From the NCBI RefSeq assembly GCF_900104445.1, contig NZ_FNJI01000024.1, forward strand, positions 1-64,000: a stretch of DNA of 64,000 nucleotides, given 5' to 3'. The DNA is from Desulforhopalus singaporensis. GTDB lineage: Bacteria > Desulfobacterota > Desulfobulbia > Desulfobulbales > Desulfocapsaceae. This document shows positions 45,474 through 54,567 of this stretch, piece after piece (position 1 is the stretch's first letter; each line of letters starts with the position of its first letter). A program made the position numbers and the translations under genes. A model generated the notes under the pieces. The model did not search any database, had not been told where the DNA came from, and saw nothing but the letters and a program-made list of their open reading frames with translations.

Positions 45474-47861
45474 TTAAACGATAAATGGCTTGAGCGGGGT
45501 CGGACCGGAGACCCGCTTTACCTGAACCGCACAAATCTTGAACTCCGGCTCTTTTGATCCCGGATCTATTGCGTCCTTGGTTACCTTGTTAATCATACGA
45601 TCTTTGTGCTGGTCGTGCCAATAGACAAAGACCATCCCTTCGACAGGGCCCTGATACACCTTGGCCGGCAATATATTCACCCCCCGTCGGGACTTGATTT
45701 CGACCATATCTCCAGGCCCTATCCCGAGTTTTTTCGCGTCATCTGGGTTTATCTCCACATATGCGTAAGGGTTGGCCCGGAGAAGTTCCGGTATGCGTCC
45801 GGTCATCGACATGGTGTGCCAATGATCAATGATCCTTCCGGTCGAGAGATAGAAGGGATATTCGGCGTCTGGAACTTCTTCCGGATCCGCCTGGTCGCGC
45901 AGCCAGATCCACAGTGTCCGGTCCGGGTGGGCGGGCCCGTAAAACTGATAGGGTAAATCGTCTTTCGACTCGCTGTCGGCCATCGGGTCGATTCCCTTGA
46001 CGAACTTCTTCACCGTCCCGCCTGTAAGAGCATGTTCCCTGGTGGGGGCCGGCCACTGCACCCCGTCGGCCATCTGGCCAAGAACCTCGTAGGTCGCTCC
46101 CCGGAGATCATTATCCCGATGGGCGGTCAGTTTCTGTGTATACTCATCCCAGATTGCCTTGGGCAATTCATACCCTTCCTCAAGACCTTCAAACGGTTTA
46201 ACGCACTGGGCGATGACCGGATCGCCCAGTTTGGCTGCAAGTTTACTGGCCCATTCCCGTACAATCCAGACCTCGGGTTTGGCCTCTCCGGGCGGATCAA
46301 TCGCTTTCCTGGTAAGCTGCGAGCGGCGCTCGGTACAACCATAGACGCCGGTCTTCTCAAAATGAAAGGCGGTGGGCAGGACCAGGTTGGCCTTTTGGGT
46401 CGTCAGGGTATGGAAAATGTCGGTACAGACGATAAACACGTCGTCCCTTTCCATGCCTTTGTTGTACAGATTACAATTCGGCAGGCTCTGGACGGGACTG
46501 GTGCAGTTGATCCAGATCGCCTTGATTTTGCCTTCATTGACCGCAGAAAACATCGCCATTGTATGCAGACCCGGCTTTGCCGGAATCCGGCCCTCAGGAA
46601 CGCCCCAGCTGTTTTCCACCTGCCGCCGCAGTTTCTCTTTTACCACCAGCCGGTGTCCGGGGAGGATATGACACAACCCGCCGCCCTCCCTGACCCCGCC
46701 GCAGGCATTGGGTTGCCCGGTGAGCGAGAGACTGTCGGCACCATCTTTCAGCAGCTGTCCTGTCAGAATATGCAGGTTGTGCATCAAGTTGTTGGCCCAT
46801 ACCCCGCGCTTGCGCTGGTTCAACCCCATCGTCCAGAGGCTGACGGTCCCCTTCGAGCCGGCAAACCACCTGGCAGCGGTACGAATTTGATCGGGGCTGA
46901 AAGTATCGCCGCACATTTTCGCCGCTTTTTCAGGCGTATAATCGGCCAATTTCGCCTTGAAATCGTCAAAGGTGGTCTTTTCGTTTTTCCCTTTCCTGAA
47001 GGTCGCATAGGTCTTGACAAACTCTTCGTCATAGAGTTTTTCCTCAACAATGACATGTGCCATGGCGTTGAGCAGGGCCAGGTCGGTACCGGGCTTGAAC
47101 TGCAGATGCATATCGGCGATCCTGGAGGTCTGCGACACTCTCGGATCCACATTGATAACCTTGACCGTTTCCCTATTGTCGAGCTTTCTTCGCATGATCC
47201 TGCGGAACAGTACCGGGTGCGCCTCCGCCGTATTGGAGCCGACGATGAAAAAACAGTGCGCTTTTTCCAGATCTGAATATCCGCCGATGGGTTCGTCGGC
47301 GCCAAAAGAGCTCAAATATCCGCCGACCGCGCTGGCCATACAGAGGCGGGGGTTGCCCTCGACATTATTTGACTGCAGCCCTCCCCGCATTATTTTCTGA
47401 AACAGGTAGGTCTCCTCGGTCAGCGCCTGGCCGGAGCCGTAGTAGGCCACGGCCTCTCCCCCGCCCTGCCGAAAAGCTGTACCAAACCTGTTCGCTGCAA
47501 TGTCAAGCGCCTGTTCCCAGGATATTTCCTTAAAAGCATCACTCTTTTTTTCCCGGTACAGAGGCATTGTCAACCGGTCGGGATGGCGCATGCATTTCCA
47601 GAAATGCATGCCTTTCATACAGACAAAACCGAAATTGGTCCGAGAATCGCTTATCCCCCGCAGCCCCATGGGAACGCCGTCCTTGACTCCCAGCTCGACA
47701 CGGCACCCGACCCCGCAGAGCCGGCAGCTGCCCCGATGCCAGCTCACCCCCTGTTCAGCCTTGGCAATGTTATGGTCGTTGATCGGCAGGCTTATGCCAA
47801 CATAGGATGCGGCGGACAGCGCCGCAGCTCGTTTAATAAAGTCACGTCTTGATTGCGCCAT
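45474..47861 (-). CDS. napA: Periplasmic nitrate reductase catalytic subunit
   Basis: A 795-residue molybdoenzyme reducing nitrate to nitrite. It has a Tat leader (SRRDFIKRAAALS), a [4Fe-4S] site at Cys46, 49, 53 and 81 (CRLCGVGC...CMKG), and the Mo-ligand Cys174 in NPRLCMASAVG. The C-terminal molybdopterin domain ends in WHDQHKDRMINKVT and the IDPGSKEPEFK segment. Size and motifs match monomeric NapA of Desulfovibrio type. I chose the ATG at 47861 (AGAGG upstream). The open frame runs 56 codons further into napM. Cofactor supply would need MobA, also found in this window. Confidence 0.97.
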   Translation of the reverse strand: MAQSRRDFIKRAAALSAASYVGISLPINDHNIAKAEQGVSWHRGSCRLCGVGCRVELGVKDGVPMGLRGISDSRTNFGFVCMKGMHFWKCMRHPDRLTMPLYREKKSDAFKEISWEQALDIAANRFGTAFRQGGGEAVAYYGSGQALTEETYLFQKIMRGGLQSNNVEGNPRLCMASAVGGYLSSFGADEPIGGYSDLEKAHCFFIVGSNTAEAHPVLFRRIMRRKLDNRETVKVINVDPRVSQTSRIADMHLQFKPGTDLALLNAMAHVIVEEKLYDEEFVKTYATFRKGKNEKTTFDDFKAKLADYTPEKAAKMCGDTFSPDQIRTAARWFAGSKGTVSLWTMGLNQRKRGVWANNLMHNLHILTGQLLKDGADSLSLTGQPNACGGVREGGGLCHILPGHRLVVKEKLRRQVENSWGVPEGRIPAKPGLHTMAMFSAVNEGKIKAIWINCTSPVQSLPNCNLYNKGMERDDVFIVCTDIFHTLTTQKANLVLPTAFHFEKTGVYGCTERRSQLTRKAIDPPGEAKPEVWIVREWASKLAAKLGDPVIAQCVKPFEGLEEGYELPKAIWDEYTQKLTAHRDNDLRGATYEVLGQMADGVQWPAPTREHALTGGTVKKFVKGIDPMADSESKDDLPYQFYGPAHPDRTLWIWLRDQADPEEVPDAEYPFYLSTGRIIDHWHTMSMTGRIPELLRANPYAYVEINPDDAKKLGIGPGDMVEIKSRRGVNILPAKVYQGPVEGMVFVYWHDQHKDRMINKVTKDAIDPGSKEPEFKICAVQVKRVSGPTPLKPFIV

Positions 47862-47934
47862 TGTAATCCTCTTCCTTTGATTCGCTGACTCGGATAAAGA
47901 GTCCGGATTATACGGAACCCTTGTTTCGTTCATT

Positions 47935-48321
47935 CTATTTTCTTTCCTTGAACATATGGGGGACATGACACTCCCAGCAAGACTTGTCGGTCGGGCATTT
48001 GTCGAGCATGTCCGCATGACAGGTTGCACAATCCTCTCGGGACGGGGTCACTTTAAACGTCTCAAAAGTTCCGTGGCACTGGTAGCATTTCACCATGGCG
48101 ATACCGTGAACAGAAGCATACCACTGCTTTTCAATCTCCGGCGTAGCTTCGCGATGGCAGTCGGCACAGGGTGTCAGCATCTCCTGTTGAGACAATTCCG
48201 GATGATTCGACAGGGAACCATCGGCTGCACCCAAGGCTGCGCCAGCGGTGATAATCAACACCGAGCCGGCAACAACCGCAAATACTGTTTTTACACTTCT
48301 TTTCAATATGTTCCTCACCAC
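47935..48321 (-). CDS. napM: NapM-like tetraheme c-type cytochrome
   Basis: A 128-residue exported cytochrome. After a signal peptide (cleavage near AALGA) come four CxxCH motifs: CADCH, CYQCH, CATCH and CWECH. In Desulfovibrio desulfuricans NapM takes the place of NapB and precedes napA, as here. It is first in the operon. The start is a GTG (48321, another GTG follows) behind AAGGAGG. Confidence 0.9.
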   Translation of the reverse strand: MVRNILKRSVKTVFAVVAGSVLIITAGAALGAADGSLSNHPELSQQEMLTPCADCHREATPEIEKQWYASVHGIAMVKCYQCHGTFETFKVTPSREDCATCHADMLDKCPTDKSCWECHVPHMFKERK

Positions 48322-48468
48322 TCCCCTCCTTTTATTTTGAGGTTACTCGTCGATCCTGTTGATAAAGCAGACGCTGCTGTCTTCGTTTGCCGGATCCATG
48401 GCCGAATGACCCGACCAGGGACTGTGAAAATTTCAAATTCGTATGATGTAATGAAACTCAATTTTCCC

Positions 48469-48486
48469 TTGCAATCCCTGTTCCGG
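48469..48486 (-). promoter_or_regulatory. Sigma-54 promoter of the nap operon
   Basis: Minus-strand CCGGAACAGGGATTGCAA, with GG (48484-48483) and GC (48472-48471) ten bases apart and a TTGCA -12 box. The expected start is near 48460, giving a 5' leader of about 140 bases before napM. Confidence 0.7.
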
Positions 48487-48547
48487 TTAGGAGCAGGAAT
48501 GAAGATGCTGATATTCGCAGATTTTGTGGCAAGAGCGGGACAAACAC

Positions 48548-48563
48548 GTTACCGTATGGTAAC
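48548..48563. promoter_or_regulatory. Activator palindrome, proximal site (nap operon)
   Basis: GTTACC-GTAT-GGTAAC, perfect 6-bp arms, centred about 96 bases upstream of the predicted nap start. The GTAT spacer is the same as in the weaker octaheme-operon site. Confidence 0.75.
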
Positions 48564-48580
48564 GTTATCGGTATGCGACC

Positions 48581-48596
48581 GCTACCAGCCGGTAAC
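48581..48596. promoter_or_regulatory. Activator palindrome, distal site (nap operon)
   Basis: GCTACC-AGCC-GGTAAC, one mismatch from a perfect palindrome, 33 bases centre to centre from the proximal site. It is also close to the kinase gene and could affect its expression. Confidence 0.65.
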
Positions 48597-48838
48597 AGAT
48601 GCCCAGGGACCTGTTATCTTTTCCGGCTGGTCGAAGCCGGGACATATCTCGGCAAGATCGCTGCAACAGACTGATCCTTCGCTGTTTTTCCAATCGAAAA
48701 AACAGCAGTCAGAGAATCGGAAAAACATGGCTCACGTGGAGCAGATATTGCGATAAGATGAGAATCTTAGCCTTGAACACAGCCCCCTTGACCGAAACAC
48801 TTTCGACACTTTTACTGTTATTCCCGAAGAAGAGAACA

Positions 48839-50431
48839 ATGGTTACGACACCTCCGCTGACACTCTCTTTACGCACGAAGTTTATCATCTTCATCTGCGC
48901 GATAATTTCCGCATTTTACCTTTTTATGCTCTATCGCACTTCCGTCTTTGACGAAGCGATGATACTCAAGCAGGCTGAGCAGCAGGCGCGAATGCTTTAC
49001 AAGCAAATTCTTTTAACCCGCCAGTGGGCTTCCGACCATAACGGGTTGTTTATCCTGGAAAGACAAGGCCAGGGGCCTAATCCGTACCTAGACCAACCGA
49101 CTGTGAAGGACTCTTTGGGCAACAGCTATTATCTCAGAAATCCGGCAATGATCACCCGGGAGCTTTCGACCTATGCCAAACGTGACGGCCTCGGCCACTT
49201 CAAGGTCACCAGCCTTGATCCGGTGAATCCGCAAAACAGCCCTGATGAATTTGAAAAAAGATCCCTGAACAAATTTATAGGGGGGACAAAAGAGAACATT
49301 GAGGTGCTCAAGTCAGATATGGGCCGTGTATTACGATTTATGGCCCCTCTCCATGTCAGCAACTCCTGCCTCGGCTGCCACGCACGGCATGGCTACGGTG
49401 AAGGCGATATCCGGGGAGGGCTCTCCATTACCATCCCGATCACCTGGGCCGACGATCTCATTCTGCGCAACATCCACTCCCTCGTTTTCCTGGGAGTCCT
49501 GAGTATCGTCTTTGTGACCATTGCACTCTTTTTGATGTTCGAGTCACTCATCGTCCACAGAATCAGGAACCTGAACACAGCCATGGACCATTTTCCACAG
49601 GCCGCGCCGGAACAGTATCTGCTGCCTTCCGTTTTCAAGGACGAGATTGACAGCGTAAGCGACAACTTCGTCACCTTCTGCGACCGGCTGAACAAATCAC
49701 AGGATGAGCTGTTGAAAACCAAGAGTCAGGCCCACCTGAATGAGAAAATGGCCTCTCTAGGCATACTTTCAGCGGGTATAGCCCACGAAGTGAACAATCC
49801 CCTTGGCGGAATGCTCAACTGCGTTAAATCGATCCGGGAAAACCCCGACGACACCAAACAGCTGGAACGTTACCTTCCTCTACTGGAAAAAGGACTTCGG
49901 CAGATCGAGACCACCATGCGCCAGCTGCTCAACTTCGGCAGAACCGAGCCACTCAAGGTGAGAAAAGTTGATATCAACACTCTGCTTGAGGAATGTACCC
50001 AGCTGCTCTCTTTCAAATCCAAAAACATACAGCTGACCACCACCGTCTCCATCTCGGGGGAGCACCTGCTCGATGCCGAAGCGCTCAAGCAGATTATTAT
50101 CAACATCGGCCTTAACGCAATCCAGGCCATGCGCCACGGCGGTACCCTTACAATCGGCTGTCGGGAGCTCAATAACCAGCTGGAGCTAACCTTCCAGGAT
50201 ACCGGAACCGGAATTGCTGAAGAAAACCTGACCCACATTTTCGATCCGTTCTTCACCACCAAGGAGGTGGGTGAGGGCACGGGACTCGGATTGTCCGTCT
50301 CCTATTCCCTGGTAAAAAGAATGGGCGGCGACATCATGGTTCACAGCATGCCCGGACAGGGAACCCTGTTCACCATCATGCTGCCGACCACAAAACAAGC
50401 GGTTACCGATTTCGTTGCCAAAGACGACTAG
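48839..50431 (+). CDS. Sensor histidine kinase with c-heme (Tll0287/DUF3365-like) sensor domain
   Basis: A 530-residue membrane kinase. TM1 is at 14-31, then a periplasmic domain of the DUF3365/Tll0287 type with a c-type heme motif CLGCH (177-181) in NSCLGCHARHGYGEGDIRGG. TM2 is at 214-234, then a linker, HisKA with His316 (AGIAHEVNNPLGG) and an HATPase (NIGLNAIQAM, DTGTGI, GEGTGLGLSVSY). The heme suggests redox or NO/nitrite sensing. I chose the ATG at 48839, next to TM1. An in-frame ATG at 48758 is possible. The response regulator is 15 bases downstream, and the nap operon is divergent. Confidence 0.93.
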   Translation: MVTTPPLTLSLRTKFIIFICAIISAFYLFMLYRTSVFDEAMILKQAEQQARMLYKQILLTRQWASDHNGLFILERQGQGPNPYLDQPTVKDSLGNSYYLRNPAMITRELSTYAKRDGLGHFKVTSLDPVNPQNSPDEFEKRSLNKFIGGTKENIEVLKSDMGRVLRFMAPLHVSNSCLGCHARHGYGEGDIRGGLSITIPITWADDLILRNIHSLVFLGVLSIVFVTIALFLMFESLIVHRIRNLNTAMDHFPQAAPEQYLLPSVFKDEIDSVSDNFVTFCDRLNKSQDELLKTKSQAHLNEKMASLGILSAGIAHEVNNPLGGMLNCVKSIRENPDDTKQLERYLPLLEKGLRQIETTMRQLLNFGRTEPLKVRKVDINTLLEECTQLLSFKSKNIQLTTTVSISGEHLLDAEALKQIIINIGLNAIQAMRHGGTLTIGCRELNNQLELTFQDTGTGIAEENLTHIFDPFFTTKEVGEGTGLGLSVSYSLVKRMGGDIMVHSMPGQGTLFTIMLPTTKQAVTDFVAKDD

Positions 50432-50446
50432 TCCAAAGGAGTTGTT

Positions 50447-51781
50447 ATGAAAATTCTTCTTGCCGAAGATGATGAAATAATGAGAATATCCATTTATGAC
50501 CGGCTGGGAAAACAGGGCTGGCGTGTCGATGAAGCGGAAAACGGTCTGGCAGCACTCGAGCTGTACCAGAAAAATCATTATCACCTGATCGTCTCGGACA
50601 TCCGCATGCCCGGACTCGACGGTCTGAGTCTATTGAGGAATGTGCAAAAGAACAGCCCCGAGACCGACGTGATCATAATGACAGCTTACGGCAGTGTCGA
50701 TGACGCCATTGAATGTTTGCGAATCGGTGCGGCCGACTACATTCTCAAACCGTTTGATATGGATGACCTTATAATCCGTATATCGAGACTTCTGGAAGCG
50801 CAGCAGGTAAAGAACAGGTGCGAGGCGCTTGAAGCCAACTGCCTTGCTTCCCATGACCGTAAACTGATCGGCAGTTCCAAGGCGATGCAGAAAGTTCATA
50901 GTCTTATCAGCCAGGCCGCGCCCACCAGCGCCACCATCCTCATCACCGGAGAATCGGGAACCGGTAAAGAACTTGCCGCAAGGGCAATCCACAACGCCAG
51001 CAACCGCAGTGACAAACCGTTTGTGTCAATAAACTGCGCTGCTATCCCCGAGGGATTGATGGAATCGGAACTGTTTGGCCATGAACGTGGGGCCTTTACC
51101 GGCGCCGAACATCGGCGCAAGGGTAAGTTTGAACTGGCGGATACCGGCACCCTGCTGCTCGACGAGCTCGGGGATCTGCCGGCACCGCTGCAGGCCAAAC
51201 TGCTCAGAGTCCTTCAGGAAAACGAGTTTGAACGGGTAGGAGGAAGCAAGACCGTAAATGTTGATGTACGTATCATCGCCTGCACTTCAAAAGATTTACA
51301 ACAAGAGGTGCAAAAAGGTAACTTCCGGCAGGACCTGCTCTACAGACTCCAGGTAATCCCCCTGGAAATGCCACCCCTGCGGACCCACAAGGAGGACATC
51401 GGCGAGCTGTGCGCATTCTTTCTTCATGAATTCAACGTACTGCACGGCAGATCGGCAACCCTTTCAGAAGAGGCGTTGACCCGGCTCAAGCAGTATGATT
51501 TTCCAGGCAATGCCCGTGAGCTTCGCAACATTATGGAAAGAGCTTCAGTGCTTACCCGGGGATCAACCATAGAAGATAACGACCTACCCCTGTCAACCAT
51601 TGATGAAGCCCCTGACTCAAACGAGGATTACAACCTCGGCTCGCACGTAGCAAAAACGGAAGAAAGATGTATCAAAAAGGCCCTGCAGAAAAGCGGCGGA
51701 AACAGAACCGCCGCTGCAGCGCTTTTGGGCATCAGCCGAAAAAACCTCTGGGAAAAAATAAAAATCTATAATTTGAGCTGA
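50447..51781 (+). CDS. NtrC-family sigma-54-dependent response regulator
   Basis: A 444-residue activator. Receiver with Asp51 (LIVSDIRMPGLDG) and a Lys at 101. AAA+ domain with Walker A GESGTGKE (168-175) and an intact GAFTGA (215-220), so it should contact sigma-54. Walker B is LLLDELGDLP. The C-terminal Fis-type helix-turn-helix is NRTAAAALLGISRKNLWEKI. It is coupled to the heme-sensor kinase (AAGGAG ribosome site) and very likely binds the GTTACC-N4-GGTAAC palindromes before the nap and octaheme operons. Its 3' end overlaps convergent rlmB by 16 bases. Confidence 0.95.
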   Translation: MKILLAEDDEIMRISIYDRLGKQGWRVDEAENGLAALELYQKNHYHLIVSDIRMPGLDGLSLLRNVQKNSPETDVIIMTAYGSVDDAIECLRIGAADYILKPFDMDDLIIRISRLLEAQQVKNRCEALEANCLASHDRKLIGSSKAMQKVHSLISQAAPTSATILITGESGTGKELAARAIHNASNRSDKPFVSINCAAIPEGLMESELFGHERGAFTGAEHRRKGKFELADTGTLLLDELGDLPAPLQAKLLRVLQENEFERVGGSKTVNVDVRIIACTSKDLQQEVQKGNFRQDLLYRLQVIPLEMPPLRTHKEDIGELCAFFLHEFNVLHGRSATLSEEALTRLKQYDFPGNARELRNIMERASVLTRGSTIEDNDLPLSTIDEAPDSNEDYNLGSHVAKTEERCIKKALQKSGGNRTAAAALLGISRKNLWEKIKIYNLS

Positions 51782-52581
51782 ACGTTTTGGCGCAGCATCT
51801 CAAAGAGAATGACTCCGGCAGCCACCGAACTGTTCAGGGAATCGAGAGATCCTTCCATCGGAATCGACAAGAGGACATCGCACTCCTTTTTGACAAGCGG
51901 CCTGATGCCTTTTCCTTCGCTACCGATAACTACGCAGCCAGGAACGGTAAGGTCGGTCTCAAAAAGCGAAACCGCGCTGTCGTCTTTGACCGCACCGAAC
52001 ACCCAGAGCCCTGCTTTCTTGATTTTTTTTAACGCTTCCGACAGGTTGGTGACCTGGCAGATATCGATATGGGACATTGAGCCGGCCGAAGATTTAGCCG
52101 CCGTTCCCCCCAGAGGAGCACTACGCTCCCTGGTCACCACCACCGCCACGGCACCAGACGCATATGCCGAGCGGATAATCGCTCCGACATTATGCGGATC
52201 CTGCAGTGAGTCCAGCGCAACAATACGGCACCTTTTTCCGTCGGCAACATATTGTGCAAGTTTGTCAAGCAGGGTCTCAAGTGAGATAAGCGAGGTCTGA
52301 CTCAATCTCGCCACCACCCCCTGGTGGCGAGCCTGGGAACTCCCTTCCCCGGTCAACCGGACGGAATCAGTGAACGATATTTTCACCCCAGCATCACGTG
52401 CCCGCTCGATGATCTTCTCAATCTTTTCTCCGTGCCTGTCTTTTTGCAGGATAAGTTCGGAGAACCGTTCAGGCTCTTTTTCCAGACCCTCATATATGGG
52501 ATGAATGCCCCACAGCAAGTCTTCACTGAGGCGGATTCTTTTTTCTCCGGCTTGCCCGGTGGTGCGTTTTTTCTTGCTCAT
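51766..52581 (-). CDS. rlmB: 23S rRNA 2'-O-ribose methyltransferase (RlmB/TrmH family)
   Basis: A 271-residue SPOUT methyltransferase. N-terminal substrate-binding domain (LLWGIHPIYEGLE, HQGVVARLS), then the knotted SAM domain with LDSLQDPHNVGAIIRSAYAS, VIGSEGKGIRPLV and IPMEGSLDSLNSSVAAGVIL. These are the three TrmH motifs. It should methylate G2251 of 23S rRNA by family assignment. It is last in the yicC-remA-gmk-rlmB operon and overlaps gmk by 4 bases. Confidence 0.92.
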   Translation of the reverse strand: MSKKKRTTGQAGEKRIRLSEDLLWGIHPIYEGLEKEPERFSELILQKDRHGEKIEKIIERARDAGVKISFTDSVRLTGEGSSQARHQGVVARLSQTSLISLETLLDKLAQYVADGKRCRIVALDSLQDPHNVGAIIRSAYASGAVAVVVTRERSAPLGGTAAKSSAGSMSHIDICQVTNLSEALKKIKKAGLWVFGAVKDDSAVSLFETDLTVPGCVVIGSEGKGIRPLVKKECDVLLSIPMEGSLDSLNSSVAAGVILFEMLRQNVQLKL

Positions 52582-53195
52582 TTGCAGTAGTTCGACGTAA
52601 TCGGCTCTCCGGAAGCAGACCGGTGCCCGCGAGCCCGTTCGGCGGTAACGATCGAGGAAAGCACCCTTGCGGCCTGTTCCAGATCATCGTTGATCAACAG
52701 ATACTCATACTCTTTTGCGGCCTGCAGCTCTTGCTTCGCATTCGCCATCCGGGTCTTAACCGCCTCCTCGCTTTCGGTACCGCGGCCCCGCAACCTCTTT
52801 TCCAGTTCACCAAGCCCCGGCGGGGCAATGAACACGAACGCCCCGTCGATCTGTCCACTTTTTCTTATGATCTGAGCCCCCTGCACATCAATATCGAGGA
52901 TCACGTCAATCCCACGGCTCAGCTGCTGCTCAACGGCATCGCTGCTGGTGCCGTACAGGTTGTCATGTACCCTGGCGTACTCCAGAAATGCGCCCTGTCC
53001 GATCATCTTTTCAAACCGGCTCTTGGTGACAAAATGGTAATCGACCCCGTCGACTTCACCCGGACGCGGAGAACGGGTGGTATGGGAAATGGAGAATGAC
53101 AGTTTCGGAACATCACGCATAACCAGTTTGAGCAGCGTGGTCTTGCCCGCACCAGATGGCGCCGACACAACAAACAAACGGCCCTTCATATTCAC
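52578..53195 (-). CDS. gmk: Guanylate kinase
   Basis: A 205-residue kinase making GDP from GMP. The P-loop [12 protein letters not shown] is near residue 10. The GMP-binding segment ([19 protein letters not shown]) and [12 protein letters not shown] are intact. It overlaps remA upstream and rlmB downstream by 4 bases each. Confidence 0.96.
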   Translation of the reverse strand: MNMKGRLFVVSAPSGAGKTTLLKLVMRDVPKLSFSISHTTRSPRPGEVDGVDYHFVTKSRFEKMIGQGAFLEYARVHDNLYGTSSDAVEQQLSRGIDVILDIDVQGAQIIRKSGQIDGAFVFIAPPGLGELEKRLRGRGTESEEAVKTRMANAKQELQAAKEYEYLLINDDLEQAARVLSSIVTAERARGHRSASGEPITSNYCK

Positions 53196-53488
53196 GACTC
53201 CTTACCTTTTTGCGCCATTTCGGCATAGTATTCCGCCAGCTGTGTACCGGGATGCAGCGCCATCATTCGCTGGCTTATGGTATCTGGCTGTACCGATGAC
53301 AAGATGACGTGGTTGGAGTCCATCACCAGAATCGACCTGGTGCGCCTTCCCTCGGTAACGTCTACCAGCCGTCCTTCCTTTTTGGCAAGTTCCCTGAGCT
53401 TTCGCGCAGGTGAAGAACCGGTATTTATGACAGCGATAATTCTCTCCACCATCACGGTATTGCCAAACCCAATATTCAACAGTTGCAT
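53192..53488 (-). CDS. remA: RemA-like DUF370 protein
   Basis: A 98-residue DUF370 protein, [20 protein letters not shown] at the start and [20 protein letters not shown] in the middle. In Bacillus RemA is a DNA-binding regulator of biofilm genes forming rings. The role in this lineage is unknown. Genomic position between yicC and gmk is the common one in many phyla. Confidence 0.9.
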   Translation of the reverse strand: MQLLNIGFGNTVMVERIIAVINTGSSPARKLRELAKKEGRLVDVTEGRRTRSILVMDSNHVILSSVQPDTISQRMMALHPGTQLAEYYAEMAQKGKES

Positions 53489-53543
53489 ACAACTCTACTC
53501 CTGGATTTTGCCAGGTATATATCTTAAACCGGTGGCAGGATTT

Positions 53544-54425
53544 CTATTCTATATTTTGCACCTGTTCACGCATTTTTTCCAGTTCACTTTTCAGGTCAAC
53601 CGCAAGATGAGCAATGGCGGCATCGCTGATTTTCGACGCAAGGGTGTTTACCTCGCGAAGAAACTCCTGGATAAGAAAATCGAGCTTGCGCCCCACCCCC
53701 CCGCTTTCTCCAAGAAACTGGGTAAACTGTTCGATATGGCATCTGAGACGGACAATTTCCTCGGTGACATCTGACTTGTCCGCCATCACCGCAACTTCCT
53801 GGGCCAGTCGCGCGGGATCGAGCTGGACACCACCCAGCAGCTTCTGCAGCCGCTCTTCAAGCACCGTCTTTCGTTGTTGCACTATCTCGGGAATCCGCCC
53901 CTCGATTACCGTCACCACCTCACTAAATCTTCGCAGCCGCTGCAGCAGATCGTCTCCAAGGGCGGCTCCTTCCTGCTGCCTCATCAGATCACACTTGCCA
54001 AGGGCTTCGTCAACCACATTCTCAACCAGGGGCCAGATCTCCTCGAGGTCTTCCTGCTGCTGGTCCCTCACTATCACCTCAGGCAGTGAAGCAAGGTCGC
54101 GCACGGTAAGGTCACCTGGCAGCTGAAACTCTTTTGCCAGTTCGGAAAGGGCGTTCTCGTATCCCCTGGCAAGCGTCATGTTTATTTTGACTTGCTGCAG
54201 TTCTGAAAAATCGCCGGCAACCGACAGATAAAGATCAACCCTGCCGCGAAGGTACCTGACCGCCACCTTCTTGCGGATTCGATCTTCCAGGGGACCATAA
54301 CTTTTGGGAAGCTTCATCTTCAAATCGAGATAGCGGTTATTGACCGAACGGACTTCAGCGCTCCATACACGTCCCTGACTCTCCAATTCCCCGCGGCCGA
54401 AGCCGGTCATGCTTGTTAATGCCAT
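53544..54425 (-). CDS. YicC-family endoribonuclease-like protein
   Basis: A 293-residue protein with the family start MTSMTGFGRGELE-like (ALTSMTGFGRGELESQG), WSAEVRSVNNRYLDLKMKLP and the C-terminal GRKLDFLIQEFLREVNTLAS with SKISD. YicC homologues have been linked to RNA cleavage and stress survival. It opens the yicC-remA-gmk-rlmB operon. Confidence 0.93.
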   Translation of the reverse strand: MALTSMTGFGRGELESQGRVWSAEVRSVNNRYLDLKMKLPKSYGPLEDRIRKKVAVRYLRGRVDLYLSVAGDFSELQQVKINMTLARGYENALSELAKEFQLPGDLTVRDLASLPEVIVRDQQQEDLEEIWPLVENVVDEALGKCDLMRQQEGAALGDDLLQRLRRFSEVVTVIEGRIPEIVQQRKTVLEERLQKLLGGVQLDPARLAQEVAVMADKSDVTEEIVRLRCHIEQFTQFLGESGGVGRKLDFLIQEFLREVNTLASKISDAAIAHLAVDLKSELEKMREQVQNIE

Positions 54426-54490
54426 TGTACAATCTTCTCTTGTTTTCCTGGTGGTTATCTCGGTCCGTCCTGTTTCCAGTTAAATAGGCG

Positions 54491-54529
54491 GAAAAAAAGA
54501 AAACGACGCAGGGGCAGCCCTGCATCGTT
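54491..54529 (-). terminator. Rho-independent terminator after ompH
   Basis: A 12-bp stem with one G-U pair (54518-54529 with 54502-54513), 4-base loop, followed on the minus strand by TTTCTTTTTTTC. It closes the pal-ompH unit before yicC. Confidence 0.85.
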
Positions 54530-54567
54530 CTCCATCATAATACCGATTGGCTGGAAACAGCCAGTAT

